The notes: generated by a model not told the origin, from the letters alone. Shown: positions 1 through 11,962, counted from the first letter of the stretch. The stretch: 64,000 bases of DNA from Blepharisma stoltei (GCA_914767885.1 CAJZBQ010000009.1:62001-126000), one strand, 5' to 3'. Translations and numbers: made by a program.

Positions 1-2769
1 TATAGACTGAAATCATAAAAATTTTTTTATTTGTGAAAATTTGTATTTTAATATTGCTTGTATTAAAGGCGTTTGAAAAAGTTCTGTATTTTCACAGTTC
101 ATTAAGCAGAATAAAAATGAAATACTGTCATCAGCACCTGAATTTAAAGCAAATTTGCATAAGCTTGCTCTAAAAATAACGCTCTCTCCAGCATCGTCTC
201 CAGTTTTGCAAAGGGCTTCACATTTAATGCTTCTTGTTTTGCTTAAAATAATGTTTTTCTTTTTAACGAGCCCAAAAACAGCGAGGTCTTTTTTGTGGTG
301 CTCTGGAAATGCGGCAGAAAATAGAAGATGTGTATTTGATAAATGACATTGTATTTTTTGAAAGTGTGCATTTCATCGAAACACATTCAGCCAAAAATCT
401 TTAAATAGTGTGACATTTCGTCGAAATTTAATTTTTTGGGTCAAATGTCTCACTATCAAAAAGATTTTCGACCAATTTTCCACAAAATATAATTCGGTGA
501 AATACACACTATCAAAAGTGAACGATCATTAATCCTAAACCAGTATTTGATAAATTGTGTATTTGGGGAGAATAGTGATTATGTCTTCTAGCGAGTGAAA
601 AATATAAGGGTTTTTGGGAGCGTAGTATTTGGCTAGATATTTAATTATCATATCAGCTGACCTAAAAGCTTTTCTTGACAGTGCTATTGACAATGGATTT
701 TCTCCAGTGTCCATTATCAAAAATCTGCAGCTTGCTTTCATAGCTTTTTTGATATCTTGCCATTTATTCAAATACGCATAAATATGCAAAACATTGACTC
801 TTCAAGGAAAAATAATATAGTCATTTCATTGGCTTGTAAAGTGGACCTTTTTGCCTTTCAGCAAGTTTTTTAGATATAAAAGAAATAAAAATGAGTCTTT
901 TTGAGGAAAAACTGTAAAATTTCTTTCAATAAACATTAAATTCCTGATGAAAATCCTAGAGCTGGAGCTATGGATGAATCTTGAGGTCTTCGGATTTTCA
1001 ATTATTGCATTAATATGTCCTTGGTTTTTAAACCTAAACAGTTCAACTCTTTCAGCAATAGACCACACAATGAGATCCCCATCTCTGCTTCCAGAGTATG
1101 CATAATTTTCATCATTTGTTATCAGGACAGAATTTATATATGCATTATGGCCTTGCAATTTGGTATCAATAGGAGATCCATCTAAGTCTCAAATTTTCAC
1201 TTTACCATCACAGCTTCCTGAAGCTAGCATCTTTTCACTTTTGGACAATGATAATTTCTTTACTGGGTCGCCATGAGCGTTTATTAATTTTATCTGCTTC
1301 ATGGTATATAAATCTCAGATTCTTATTGTCTTATCATAGCTGCACGAGTATAAAGTAAAACTTTTTTTTGCCAGTGCCATATTAGACACAGCATTTCAAT
1401 GTCCAACTAATACATTAATTTTATTCCTTGTTTCTATATCTCAGATAGTAATATTCCCTGATGCTCCTCCAGCTAGTAAAAGATTTGTATTGCAAGCGAC
1501 ACAGAAAAACATTTTTTCATCAGACGTCAAAATGCATGAACATTTTCTTTCATTTGTGTCCCAGATTCTAACTGTGCCATCTTCACTTGCAGAATATAAT
1601 AAATAGTTGTTATGAGACAATTCTAAGTCTCTGATTCCTTTTTCATGACCACATAGTTTGCCAATCAACCCATACTTTTCACTGGAAAGAGATCATATAC
1701 AAATTGTCATATCGAAGCTTGAGGAATATAAAGTAAGGCAGTCTGAGCTTAAAACGAGATCTGTAACTGCTTCTTTATGTCCTGTTAATTTATCAATTTT
1801 TTCATTCTGTTCATATAAGTTTCAAATTTTTAAAGTCTTGTCTAAGCTTACAGTAAATAGATTTTTTCCATCTGAAGATATACAGATATCCACAATTGTG
1901 CCATCATGGGCTGTAAAGTTACCACAAGCTTCAGAGTCGTTACCTTGTAAATCCCAAAATCTGACTGAGTTATCAAAAGTTCCAGCAATGATATATCTCC
2001 CATCAGGAGAAATGCAGCAGTTTCTTACCCAATTTTCATGCCCAGAGTACACTATAGAGATTGATTTATAAAAAGTGCTTCATACACTTACAGTGCTATC
2101 CCCACCAACTGATATCAAAAATTTTTCATCTTCTGTAAAGCACAAATTAAAAATTTCTTTACTATGTCCAGTCAGCACAGCAATTTCGCTTAAATTGTCC
2201 ATAGTTCGCAGCCTAATCAGTGTATCATACCCTCCTGATGCGATAAATCTGCTTGAGGCCGCTATTGTGCTGATTTTTTCTTTGTGGCAGATTTCAGAAA
2301 ACACAATTTTTCTCGTCAAAATGTCGTAAACTGTAAATCTCCCATTAGTATCTCCTGACAATAAATATTTATTAGTACAATATAATGCAGTTACTTTAAA
2401 GTTTGTGGATGGGTAAATTCCTAATAAATTTCCATCAAAGTCTCATTCTTTTATAATTTTATCTTTTCCTCCTGTAATTAAATGTTGTAAAGAAGAATCA
2501 ATTGCCATAGTATGAATAGAAAGCTTGTGAGCAGAAAATCGTTTTTCTTCATAGGAATTATATAAATTTATAGATAAAACTTGACCATTGCTCAGGCCGA
2601 CAAATAAATTTTTATCGATATAGTGAACACAGCATGTTGGAGTATTTTGGGTTTTTATAGTGACACAATGAGGCTTTGATTCTCTCTGCTTAAGAAGGGA
2701 TAAAAGAGAATTAAATGTGCTTGGTTTAGGCTCAGGAAAAAGCATGTATTCTGATGTTAATTCGACCAT
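1..2769 (-). CDS. WD40-repeat protein, C-terminal part runs off left edge
   Basis: A long WD40 beta-propeller protein. Under the standard code it breaks into six pieces, but each break is a TGA that falls on the Trp of a WD/IW repeat end, so the frame is continuous from the ATG at 2769 down to 546. About ten WD repeats fill residues 60-650 (for example TVRIWDT, SVRFWDL and IRIWDL repeat ends). A TAG at 535-537 would stop it, but that codon lies inside a TA-bounded insertion (354-545). Removing the insertion opens a frame of about 118 further codons that reaches position 1 with no stop, for 859 codons in the window. The C-terminal part looks ankyrin/channel-like, as in the large WD40 proteins of heterotrichs (inference). 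No catalytic motif; probably a scaffold or membrane-linked protein. Confidence 0.8.
354..545. mobile_element. TA-bounded IES in the WD40 gene carrying an ATTTCATCGAAA-type MITE
   Basis: TA at 352-353 and 544-545. Removing 192 bp deletes an in-frame TAG and joins two open frames. Inside are 25-bp imperfect terminal inverted repeats at 356-380 and 493-517 (GTGTGCATTTCATCGAA against the complement of TTCGGTGAAATACACAC). The same family is present in the VWA gene at 61259-61483. Confidence 0.7.
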
Positions 2770-2913
2770 ATTAATTTTCTAGACATGGCTCATTTTATTT
2801 GTATCCAAATCAATTAATTTTGTTATAAGGCTTTTTATAATTAAATATCTTATCCTAAATCAATTATTATTGATAGCATATTTATTGGAGGGATTTTAAA
2901 TTATATAATAAAA

Positions 2914-3297
2914 ATGATGAAATTAATCAGGACATTTTCGAGAGTAATTTCTGCGACTTATTTCTTAGCTGTCACATACTGGATAATAAATGATAGTGTT
3001 CCTTTAGTTGCTGACTACCCCAAGTATTCTGATCGCTTGACAATAGCAGGAATTACATTTGTGTTTAGCATTCTCACTCTTTTCAATACAGTGTTAGGCC
3101 CGATGATTTTGCTGGGATTCACACTTCTTAATGGATATTTGAAATACTATGCCTGCCAAGAGCACAGTTTTAGATGTTTAAAAGTAATAGGCATTGATAT
3201 ACTAATTACTAGTCTCTTGGTGACTGTGCTTACAGATCCTTGGCTGTTTTTAGGAAATGAAAGAGTAGATCAAGAAGTTAAAGACAAAAACGAGTAA
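2914..3297 (+). CDS. small four-helix membrane protein
   Basis: 127 residues with about four hydrophobic segments (roughly 8-27, 45-70, 72-85 and 95-115) and a charged C-terminus rich in Lys, Asp and Glu. The size and helix pattern resemble DoxX/SURF4-type proteins, but no diagnostic motif is visible and I do not assign a function. It is followed 219 bp downstream by a similar gene on the same strand, which suggests an old tandem duplication. The start is the first of two adjacent ATGs after an AT-rich leader. Confidence 0.6.
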   Translation: MMKLIRTFSRVISATYFLAVTYWIINDSVPLVADYPKYSDRLTIAGITFVFSILTLFNTVLGPMILLGFTLLNGYLKYYACQEHSFRCLKVIGIDILITSLLVTVLTDPWLFLGNERVDQEVKDKNE

Positions 3298-3516
3298 ATT
3301 TTAGATAAATAATTTAATTTTATTAAGAATGATCCAAAAACTATCTAAGTGTTGAGTTTTAGGCTGCCATATAAATAAATATATGCTACTCTTATCAGCA
3401 TACTTATATAAATATAGAATGCTTCTTTAATTGCCCCACCAAAATTTAATATATCTTATGATATATTTGCATCTTATATTTCTAAGATTTATTTCTTCTA
3501 ATATTAAATAGGCAAT

Positions 3517-3984
3517 ATGGGGTTTCTCAAAGTTTGCATTCGCTCTCTAATAGTCTTCTATTTTATTGTTACAAGCCTTATGATATTAAACAACTCAGCT
3601 TCTTGGACAAGCGGCTTTGTCAGTGGCTATAACCAAGTTCACTTCCACATAAAATTAGTTACCGGGATAACATTTCCAAATCTTACCACAGTCATTCAAA
3701 ATTATCCTGAAACCTGCTTAACAATAGTCGGAGCACTTGGCTTGGTTCTAAGCTTTTTGACAGTACTTAATAATAATGTTGGGACTCTTGGACTGCTTCT
3801 CTTTACAATGCTTAAGGCAACACCTAAGTTTTACCATATTCAAGACATCAGTGCAGCAAGCTTAAACGTAAGTGGAGATTTATTATTAATTGGGGCTTTA
3901 TTTATGATTTTATTAGATGAAGAATATGCTCGCTATGCCGAGATTGAGTCAGCCACACAGAAAATTGACAAAAAAAGAGAATAA
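3517..3984 (+). CDS. small membrane protein, paralog of the upstream gene
   Basis: 155 residues with four predicted membrane helices and a basic C-terminal tail ending in KIDKKRE. It shares the layout of the 2914-3297 product: a first helix followed by a W-containing loop, then paired hydrophobic helices and a short conserved LTVLN/LTLFN-type stretch. A segment after the third helix (LLFTMLKATPKFYHIQD) is DoxX-like in feel only. Function unknown; probably an endomembrane protein. Confidence 0.6.
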   Translation: MGFLKVCIRSLIVFYFIVTSLMILNNSASWTSGFVSGYNQVHFHIKLVTGITFPNLTTVIQNYPETCLTIVGALGLVLSFLTVLNNNVGTLGLLLFTMLKATPKFYHIQDISAASLNVSGDLLLIGALFMILLDEEYARYAEIESATQKIDKKRE

Positions 3985-4200
3985 GATAATCTTTTTTCTT
4001 TAAATTAGCTAATGGGTTTATCTTTATCAATAGTTTAGCTAGTTATAAACTTTAAGTGTCTGAATGATTATAATCTATTGAATTATAATGTCCTTAAGCC
4101 TAATAAAGATAGTATTTCCTATACCAAATAAATATCCAAACCCTATTAGCTCCAGATATAAACTTAAACAGAATATTTTTCAATTAAATGCTAAATAAAA

Positions 4201-5718
4201 ATGAACTCAGGGAAAGTCCAGCCTACAAGCTTACCTAAGTGTAATTTATAATCAGTGCAAACTTTTGTGCTGCTTCTTATTTCATTTGCTGAAGCTATGT
4301 TTAATTCTATGCTCTATCCTTTTATTCCTTATATGGTTGCCGAATACTTTGACTGATTGGAACGAAATGATAAAGATACTGATAGCATTGTCTCATTTTA
4401 TGCTGGACTTGTAGCTTCTTTGTTTAGTTTAGCACAGTTTATCAGTGCTCCTGTGTGGTATCTATAATATAGAGGCTGAGTCTCAGACAAAGTGGGGAGA
4501 AGACCAATAATTTTATTAGGATTGACAGGAAATGTTATAACAGCTCCACTATTTGGGTTAGCTCCAAGCTATTTATGAGCTCTTATTTTTAGATCTTTAA
4601 GTGGACTAATGAATGGAAATATAGGAGTTGCGAAAGCTTATGTTACAGAAATTACTGATGAAACAAACTCAGCGAAGCTGTTTAGTTTATTAGGATTTTC
4701 CTGAGGACTTGGAATAATGATAGGGCCCGCAATAGGGGGGTGATTATCAAGAATTTCTGATAAATTTCCTGATAGCTTCGGCTCTGATTCTTTTTGAGGA
4801 AAATATCCTCATTTCTTACCTATACTTGTGCTGTCATTGATTTCTCTTATAGGACTAATTATTGGATATTTCGCTTTATTAGAGCCAACTAGAAAAATTA
4901 AAAAATACGGTAGCTCAAGACAATTGTTAAAGAATTCAAATTTTTTGGTTATCACTTCAATTTATGCAATTTCTGGATTATCTTTCCTAAGCTTTCAAGA
5001 GGTCTTTCCCTTATGATGCAGGGCTCTTATGAAAAATGGAGGATTAGGATGGGAAAGTGAAGGTGATATAGGCATAATTCAATCACTAGGCGGAGGATTT
5101 GTAATCATTTTTCAGTTATTTTTAGTATGAAAGATCGTGAATAAATTGGGAATTTTAATGGTTTTGAGACTTTTTTGGGGCATTTGTGTATTAGATTTTA
5201 TATGTATTCCAAACATTACATTACATTAGAATTTATATCGCTTAACGTCCACTACGGAGTTACAACTCCAGGTTTATCACTCGCCTTTCGTCGCATCGGG
5301 CCCACCAGTCTGCTGGAGACAAACTTGCTTCGATCACCAAGGTGCTTCTAGGGCAAATGTCCACGTCTTCGACGGCATATGTATTCCAAACACTTATAAG
5401 TTGCAAGATGAAATGCTGTGGATTGTACTTGTGCCTTTATATGTGATTTTTGCAATAATTCAAACATCAGCTTTAACAGTAATGACTATTGGAATTAATA
5501 ATTCTGTAGAGCTATCTGTAATTGGAATTGCAAATGGAATAGCCCAAAGCGCAGTTAGTTTTTCAAGATTTATTGGTCCTCTTCTAGCTGGCTGTATTTT
5601 TGGTTGATCTCTTAATAATGAGCTGGGCTACCCTTTTAATTCCCATTTAATTTTCAATTTGATTTCTCTTCTTGGACTTTTATGCATTTTCTTATACTTT
5701 TTAATGAAATTAAGATAA
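4201..5718 (+). CDS. MFS transporter, copy 1 (interrupted by a retroposon)
   Basis: Major facilitator superfamily transporter of 436 residues after removing two 15-nt introns and a 177-bp insertion. The loop 2-3 motif reads GWVSDKVGRRP, the family signature, where the second W is a TGA codon. Several TGAs align with TGG or TGA Trp codons of the downstream paralog (FDWLERND against FYWLDRDD). About 12 membrane helices. Its closest relative is the tandem copy at 6353-7756, which also contains both introns at the same places. The 177-bp insertion at 5216-5392 splits the conserved PN-Y-L region and its 16-bp target duplication restores the frame exactly on removal. The substrate cannot be told; the family includes tetracycline/drug-type and ZINC INDUCED FACILITATOR-like transporters. 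Confidence 0.85.
4241..4255 (+). other. 15-nt intron 1 of MFS copy 1
   Basis: GTAATTTATAATCAG. It contains a TAA in frame; splicing joins PK to LQTF and matches the second copy. Confidence 0.85.
4458..4472 (+). other. 15-nt intron 2 of MFS copy 1
   Basis: GTATCTATAATATAG. It lies directly before the GWVSD motif, at the same place as intron 2 of the downstream paralog. Confidence 0.9.
5216..5392 (-). mobile_element. short GC-rich retroposon in MFS copy 1
   Basis: The segment is flanked by a perfect 16-bp direct repeat (5200-5215 and 5377-5392, ATATGTATTCCAAACA). Read on the minus strand it ends in a pentamer tail (AATGT repeats), the mark of a retroposed copy. It looks 5'-truncated because the usual TATACATTAAAATGGC start is missing. 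The repeat itself contains TA dinucleotides, so TA-bounded excision could repair the gene precisely. Confidence 0.85.
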
Positions 5719-6352
5719 TAAAATTTATCTATATTTCTTTATTCCTATCTCTCCTCCACGTGAGCGAGTAAAGCCAAATAACTATTTTTTAGAAAAAAAA
5801 TCTGTCAGCGAGCAAAATTTTTATAATATATATCTAATCCAATGAATAAAAGCATATCTAATCGAGCCGTTATCCTATTTTCATATATAAAATGTAACAG
5901 TATAAATGCTTTTATTCATTATAATTAGGTATAAAATTTTTATAAAATTATTTTAATGTTTAAGTATAACTATTATAACTAAATAGTTATTTCTGCTAAA
6001 TTTTTGCTTTCTAAAGCATAGTTCTCCTTTTTAAGATTATTTTACCTTTCCAAATTTTGTTAATTATTTTTTTTTAAATTTTGATAAGAAAATCCTATGG
6101 AATCTATTATAAATTTTCAAAAAAAATAACCCCACCTATGATCAACAAACTTTTGCACAAAAGGGGAAGGGATTGTAAAAATACTAAAATTACTAACTTA
6201 CGATTTATGATTTAATTTGATAAATAAAGAATATCAATATTTTTGGATGAATCCATAAACAAAAGACAAAAATCACCTGAACATTTATTAGAAAAAGCAT
6301 CATAATTAAATTAATAAAAATGCTCGTTAATTATCTAGTAAATTTCTAGTAA
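5719..6352. other. AT-rich intergenic region between the MFS copies
   Basis: No convincing coding frame. Near its start (about 5747-5770) lies a degenerate end of the C/G-tract MITE family (CTCTCCTCCACGTGAGCG). A small palindromic element sits at 5814-5948; the rest is AT-rich. Confidence 0.5.
5814..5948. repeat. small palindromic element
   Basis: A perfect 15-bp inverted repeat (AATGAATAAAAGCAT at 5841-5855 and its complement at 5906-5920) is enclosed by a weaker outer inverted repeat (AAAATTTTTATA-type). It could be a decayed MITE. Confidence 0.45.
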
Positions 6353-7756
6353 ATGGAAGACCCAAAGAAAAGCGCAACACCTCTTCCATTCCGTATTTTC
6401 TAAACAGTGAAATCCTTCGTAGTGCTATTAACAGTTTTTGTTGAAGCTATGTTTAATTCTATGCTTTACCCATTTGTGGCTTATATGGTAGCTGATTTTT
6501 TTTATTGACTTGATAGAGATGATAAAGAGACGGACTCAATAGTTTCTTTTTATGCTGGACTTGTCGCATCTTGCTTTAGTTTAGCTCAGTTTTTAAGTTC
6601 GCCTATATGGTATATGCTATTTAGGGGTCGCGTTTCAGATAAAATAGGAAGAAGACCAGTATTATTAATTGGGATGATAGGTAATGTAGCTACTGCTCCT
6701 TTGTTTGGACTTGCCCCAAACTATACTTGGGCTATTATTTTCAGATCTATAAGCGGGCTGGTGAACGGGAATACTGGAGTTGCCAAAGCTTATGCTACAG
6801 AAATCACTGATGATACTAATTCAGCGAAATTATTTAGCTACTTAGGATTTTCGTGGGGAATAGGAGTTATGCTTGGACCAATACTAGGAGGAGGTTTATC
6901 GAGGATTTCTGATAAAATTCCTAGTATTTTTTCTCCAGACGGCTTCTGGGGCGATTATCCTTATTTTTTGCCTATGCTTACAAGCTCATTTATCTCACTT
7001 ATTGGATTTATAATTGGGTATTTTGTGTTGACTGAAACTAATAGGAAGGTGAAAGTCTTAAAAAGCCCTTGGCTTTTAACAAAAAATTCAAATTTTTTGA
7101 CATGCACCACAATTTATGCAGTTTCTGGGCTATCATTTTTAAGCTTTCAAGAGGTCTTTCCATTTTGGTGTAGAGCTTTGAAAGCAAATGGGGGTCTTGG
7201 TTGGGACAGCGAAGGGGATATTGGACTGATTCAGTCTTCTGGAGGAATTTCAGTCATTATATTTCAACTCTTCATAGTCCCAGCTGCAAGTAATGTATAT
7301 GGTATTTTAAGTGTTTTAAAGACAGCCTGAATTATATGTGTTCCAGTATTTATTATTATTCCGAATATTTATGAACTTGATGGAGTTGCTTTATGACTTA
7401 CAGTTGTCCCTTTATATGTAACTTTTGCCGCAATCCAAACCTGTGTATTGACTGCTATTGGAATTGGTGTAAATAATTCAGTAGATTCTGATCTCTTAGG
7501 GACTGCTAACGGTTTCGCTCAAAGTGCTGTCAGCTTGCTCAGGTTTATCGGCCCTGCAATGGCTGGATCTATATTCGGATGGTCGCTTAACAACGATCTC
7601 GGCTACCCACTTAACTCTCATCTGATATTCACACTAGTCGCTCTATTTGGCTTACTTTGTATCGGCCTCCTCTACACCCTTGACGACTCTATCAACAAAA
7701 GAAAGCAGCTTTCCTCTGTTCTGCTTCCTCTAATAGATAAAGATAAACCTAGCTAA
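6353..7756 (+). CDS. MFS transporter, copy 2 (intact)
   Basis: 457-residue MFS transporter made from three exons separated by two 15-nt introns. The signature loop reads GRVSDKIGRRP, and 12 hydrophobic segments can be counted. TGA encodes Trp at several points (YWLDRDD, KTAWII, ALWLTV). It is co-oriented with the interrupted copy 1, from which it differs at many positions, so the duplication is not recent. No insertion interrupts this copy, which makes it a good guide for the structure of copy 1. The substrate is unknown. Confidence 0.88.
6393..6407 (+). other. 15-nt intron 1 of MFS copy 2
   Basis: GTATTTTCTAAACAG. An in-frame TAA inside is removed; same position as in copy 1. Confidence 0.88.
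6610..6624 (+). other. 15-nt intron 2 of MFS copy 2
   Basis: GTATATGCTATTTAG. It splits the Trp codon before the GRVSD motif. Confidence 0.88.
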
Positions 7757-7774
7757 TTTCTTTTTGAATTAAAA

Positions 7775-8551
7775 ATGTCAAAGGCTTTAAGTGCTGATAT
7801 TATTTTGCTGAGAACCAAAGCCGGGTCACTCGATAACGTAAAAAACTTGAATTTATGAGGAAATGATATTGACGATGTCAGCATCGTCAGTGAGATGCCG
7901 AATTTAGAAGTCTTATCGCTGAGCGTGAATAAAATCACAACTCTCAAGCATTTTCAGCATTGCCGAAAACTAGCCGAGCTTTATTTGAGAAAAAACCTTA
8001 TTTCAGATTTGAATGAAATCAGATATCTGCAAGACCTGCCTTGTCTTAAAGTGCTTTGGCTATGGGACAACCCATGTGCTGAACTGTCGAATTACAGAGC
8101 TATTGTGATTGGAGCGCTTCCTAACTTAGTGAAGCTGGATAACCAAGCTGTAACACCAGAAGAAAAATCATCAGCGCCTCCTGCCAAACATTCAAAACCA
8201 CGCTATGAAGAGCCGAGCAGGCCTGAACCGCGCCGTGAAGAAGTTAGAAGTAGAGAAGAAGCGAGGAGGGAAGAAGTAAGAAGAGAAGAGCCAAGAAGGG
8301 AAGAATACAGAAGAGAAGAGCCAAAAGAATATAGAAGAGATGAAGCGAAATATGAAGAACCACAAAGAAGGGAGCTTTCACCTATTTCAAATGAACAGCC
8401 AAGGGCAGTAAGAAACAGAAATGGGAACAGAGGGGCTGAATCAAGAAACGAAAATATTTTATGCGCCGTTTTGTCACTTATTAAAGAACTGGATAAGAGT
8501 GGTCTCGAGCTTGTCCAGAGAGACATTGAAAGAAAACTTGCAGGGATGTAG
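7775..8551 (+). CDS. CFAP410: CFAP410 (C21orf2) ciliary leucine-rich-repeat protein
   Basis: 258 residues. The N-terminal 140 residues are the CFAP410 leucine-rich-repeat cap: VKNLNLWGNDIDDVSIVSEM, EVLSLSVNKI, ELYLRKNLI, CLKVLWLWDNPC and KLDNQAVTPEE all match the order seen in human C21orf2. One Trp (NLWGN) is TGA. Residues 150-210 are a low-complexity REE/RREEPR repeat, and the last 35 residues form the helix (LIKELDKSGLELVQRDIERKL) known in the family to mediate oligomerisation. Known role: basal body and cilium assembly with NEK1, fitting for a ciliate. The gene starts 18 bp after the MFS stop. Confidence 0.9.
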
Positions 8552-8576
8552 TAATTAGTCAATATTTCTTATAATT

Positions 8577-9602
8577 ATGGAGTGTTATTCACAACCTGGC
8601 CAAGTGTATTTATATGGAGTTTCTGGACTGACGTGATCGTTTATAGCTTGCTTGTGGCTTGTGAATACTTGGACTTGTAATGAAAGACATAGTAAGCCTC
8701 TCCAAAGGATGATGTCATTCGTCCTTATTTTCAAAGGGCTGCATTGTATTTTTTACTCCCTTATGATGGCTTCGTGCCAGGATGGTTTGGTATCCCCTTA
8801 CTGAAGTCTAGCGATAACAAGTACTTACACTTTATACAACACCTTTATATATACGACACTCATCTTAATAAGCAAAGGATTTTGTATTACAAGAGAATTT
8901 CTTGATCGCGGAGAAGTAACAGTAGTTGCTATGACGATGGGAGCTGTTTATTTAGGATTTAGTGCCTTTATGATAGAAAGGGATAAACTGATACCTCTAC
9001 TCATCATAATGCTGATTGTTTTGTTTTATCTGACTGCAAAATTCACAAAATCTATCGTGGTAGCACTCATTAGGAGATATCAGGATCTGTTAGCAGCTAA
9101 TGCAAGGCCGATGATTCCAACAGTTTTAAAGAAAATTTCGATGATGAAGACTTTTTTATTTTTGGTTTATTTTTATTTCATACAACAGCTCATGATTATT
9201 TTCTTATATTATATAGGAATCGCAATAAATTCTGAAAGCTATTCACTTGTCATTGACACTGCTGCTGAAGCTGGAGATATCTTGGGCATTGCAGGAATTT
9301 TCTTTGTGTTTAGATCCAAAGACCAAGGCCGCTATTTTGACAGCAATGAGTTGCCAAGCTCTCTGCAGCACCAACCAATTGCACCATTTATGGAAGCAAA
9401 GATAGCTGATAACGCTAGCATAAGCGAACTATCAGCTGAAAACCCAGTTGTCGTTTTAAACCCTCAAGACACAAAGGATGGTAATTTTTATGCAGAAACT
9501 CCATATCATTACATGCTGGTTGCACTTCCTATAAGACTGGACCCAATGCATGATGCCGCATTTGTACATGTTGATAATGATTTAAGGCAGCCTTTACTAT
9601 AA
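8577..9602 (+). CDS. seven-transmembrane protein, GPR180/TMEM145-like
   Basis: 341 residues read through two TGA codons as Trp (GLTWSF, SPYWSL). Seven hydrophobic helices span about residues 18-265. They begin without a large extracellular domain and are followed by a 75-residue soluble tail. The helix spacing and the short LISKGFCITREFLDRGE-type loop resemble the intimal-thickness-related receptor / Lung-7TM families (GPR180, TMEM145, TMEM87). The assignment rests on the overall pattern only. The start is 25 bp after the CFAP410 stop, so the leader is very short. Confidence 0.6.
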
Positions 9603-9628
9603 ATGACTAACAGTTTATATAAAATTAA

Positions 9629-10597
9629 ATGGAATATGTTGATAAGTACGGTTTTGTATCAGAAACTAAGCCGAAAAGATCAAACCTATCATTCATAAAA
9701 GTGAATTCCAGGATTGAAAAATGACAAAAAATGCTAACACAGTGGGAAAAATATACCACAAGCAAAGAGAAAATACTGAAAAATAGATGCAGAAAAGGGA
9801 TTCCTGACGTGATCAGAGGAAGAGCATGGTATATGATGTCAAATACTCAGAAAGTGAAGGATTATTACCCTAAAAACATGTATGAGGACATAAAAACAAG
9901 CAATTTGCGCTCAGCGAATATGAATGATATAAATAAAGACTTAGCTAGAACATTTCCGGAAAATGTGTATTTTAGGTTTCAAGGAGGCCAAGAAGCACTG
10001 CTAAATGTGCTGAGGGCTTATTCGCTATTAGATACTGAGGTAGGGTATTGCCAAGGAATGGCTTATTTGGTAGGTGTCTTGCTGATGTTTATGGACGAAG
10101 AAAATGCTTTTTATTTGTTTGTCAATATTATGTACAATTTTGATATGAGAGGCTATTTTTTAAATGGAATGGAAAAAACCTATTTGAGCCTTTATATTAC
10201 CAACAAGCTCATGAAATTATATGAACCAGCCCTATGAGAGCATTTTAACGACGTTGGCTTTGTTTCGCAAATTTATGCTACACAATGATATGTCACAATA
10301 TTTACTTACTCTTTTCAAATGGAAACGATTTTAAGAATATGGGACTGCTACTTATATGAAGGACCAAAAATTTTATATAGAATGTCATTAGGATTTATGA
10401 GATTTTCCAAAAACCATTTAAAAAATCTGGGGATTGATTTAATTCTTAGGAAAGTCAGAGAAATTGAAGAAACTATTGATGTTGAGCAGTGGTTTAAAGT
10501 CTCATTTAATATATCTTTATCGAGGAAAAGAATTAAAGAGATTGAAAAAGAGTACATTGAAGGTCCTGATGAAGAATTCATTCAATGGAGAGCGTAG
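9629..10597 (+). CDS. TBC-domain Rab GTPase-activating protein
   Basis: 322 residues. The TBC domain occupies about residues 55-270: RKGIPDVIRGRAW, the arginine-finger segment DLARTFPEN (IxxDxxR motif position) and the glutamine-finger GYCQGMAYLVG are all present, followed by the IWDCYLYEG helix. Several Trp residues are TGA (KWQKM, LWEHFND, TQWYV). Known role of the family: stimulation of GTP hydrolysis by Rab proteins in membrane traffic. No extra domains. The gene is uninterrupted. Confidence 0.9.
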
Positions 10598-10696
10598 GAA
10601 ATATTTTACTTAATTGTACAATTATTTAAATTTTCGTAAAAGCAAAAAGTATTTAGATTTTTAAAAAATTTTAAAATGGTAGAAATAGATTTACGA

Positions 10697-11326
10697 TTAT
10701 TTAACTGCATCAGACTGATTTTCAGGTGCAGCTCTTTGGATTTCAGGTAGAGCCAATAGAGTTTCAAAGACTCTAGAAATATTTGGGAAAGGAGTTAAGT
10801 CCACATTGCGTCTTCTTGCATTGCAAACCTGAGGAACAAGGCATGCATCTGCAACTGTAAGCTGATTACCTACACAATAAGTTCCTGCAACTTGTTCTAA
10901 TATATTCTCAACAGCTCTAAACCCACTTGTAACCACTTCGAGAGCCCATTCGTTTTTATCTCCTCCCAGCCCTTCAATTTTATTAGTTAATTTTGAGTTT
11001 TGCAACGGATGGATCCATGAGTTAATTATTTCGCAAATTTCCCACATCTTAGCTCGAAGAATTGGGGAAGTAGGAAGTACTGAAGGTGTGGGATGAATGT
11101 CTTCAAGGTATTGAATTATAGCTAAGCTTTGGGATATTCCAATATCTTCACCATGCAGATATGGGACTTGCTTAAGCGGGTTTTTCTCGATATACTCTTC
11201 ACCCTTTTGTTCTCCAGAAAGAATGTTGATAGCGTGGTATTGATATGGGATATTTTTGATGCTTAAAACAATTCTTACTCTCCAGCTGCAGGAGCTTCTT
11301 CAATAGCTGAAAAGGGTATAGTCCAT
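10697..11326 (-). CDS. GSTZ1: maleylacetoacetate isomerase / zeta-class glutathione transferase
   Basis: 209 residues, the usual length for GSTZ. The N-terminal active-site motif is SSCSWRVRIVLSIKNIPY (family SSCSWRVRIAL), where the second codon of YWRSSCSW is TGA for Trp. The thioredoxin-like part continues through NPLKQVPYLHGEDIGISQSLAIIQYLE, the glutathione-binding region. The C-terminal helical domain carries NQLTVADACLVPQVCNARR, typical of zeta GSTs. Known role: glutathione-dependent isomerisation of maleylacetoacetate in tyrosine breakdown. Convergent with the TBC gene (100 bp between stops). Confidence 0.92.
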
Positions 11327-11386
11327 ATTAAATGATTCTAGTTAAATATAGGTATCGATCATTTTAATCTTTATCCTTAAGAATAT

Positions 11387-11680
11387 AATACATTAAAATG
11401 GGGCATGAGTCAGCCTATCTTCTTGGCGTAACAGTCCAGAACTTATTGCTACAGCGAACTGGTATGACTCTAAGCTAAGAATCAAGTGAAACCTTTGAAG
11501 ACGTGTATCCGGGCAAGTTTTGGTTGCCTTTCTGTACTTGGAAATGAAGGTGCCCGGTAATGTCCTTTGGACCCAAGGACCTGTGGGCTTTCCTCAACCG
11601 AGAAAGTAAGGAAGATCTTTGATTGCTACGCCATCATATGACTAGTGTGACTTTTAATAACCCTAAAGAATATGTAATGT
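11387..11680 (+). mobile_element. GC-rich retroposon, intergenic copy
   Basis: This element in plus orientation starts with ATACATTAAAATGGGG, close to the 5' ends of the other retroposons, and contains the shared segment GGCGTAACAGTCCAGAAC (compare GGCGAAGCAGTCCAGACC in the 56.6-kb copy). Short AAGAATAT repeats flank it at 11379-11386 and 11666-11673. It is the only copy I found outside a gene, upstream of GSTZ1. Confidence 0.65.
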
Positions 11681-11962
11681 AAAACCTTTAATTATTAATT
11701 AAAATATTTGCAAAAATTTATAAAGAAGTAAAATTTCAAAATTATCAGACTTCCATATAAACTGATTTAAGAATATTCATATATCCATATAAATTAAACT
11801 AAGAGAAAAATAATTGTAACCCTTATGTCAGTAATAATGACAAAAAGCAGTTTAAATTCATATAAATTGATAAGCTTACCTCCGTAACTCAGCATATTAG
11901 TGACTACTCAGAACTTATTATTTTCACAATAATCTTTTAAATTTAACTTCATAATTATAATT

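Noticed and set aside
535..2769. Six separate WD40 fragments as individual genes or a pseudogene
   Set aside because: All breaks are TGA at Trp positions of the repeats; the frame is continuous under the Blepharisma code.
8203..8562. Ser/Leu-rich minus-strand frame
   Set aside because: It is the antisense of the RREE repeat in CFAP410.
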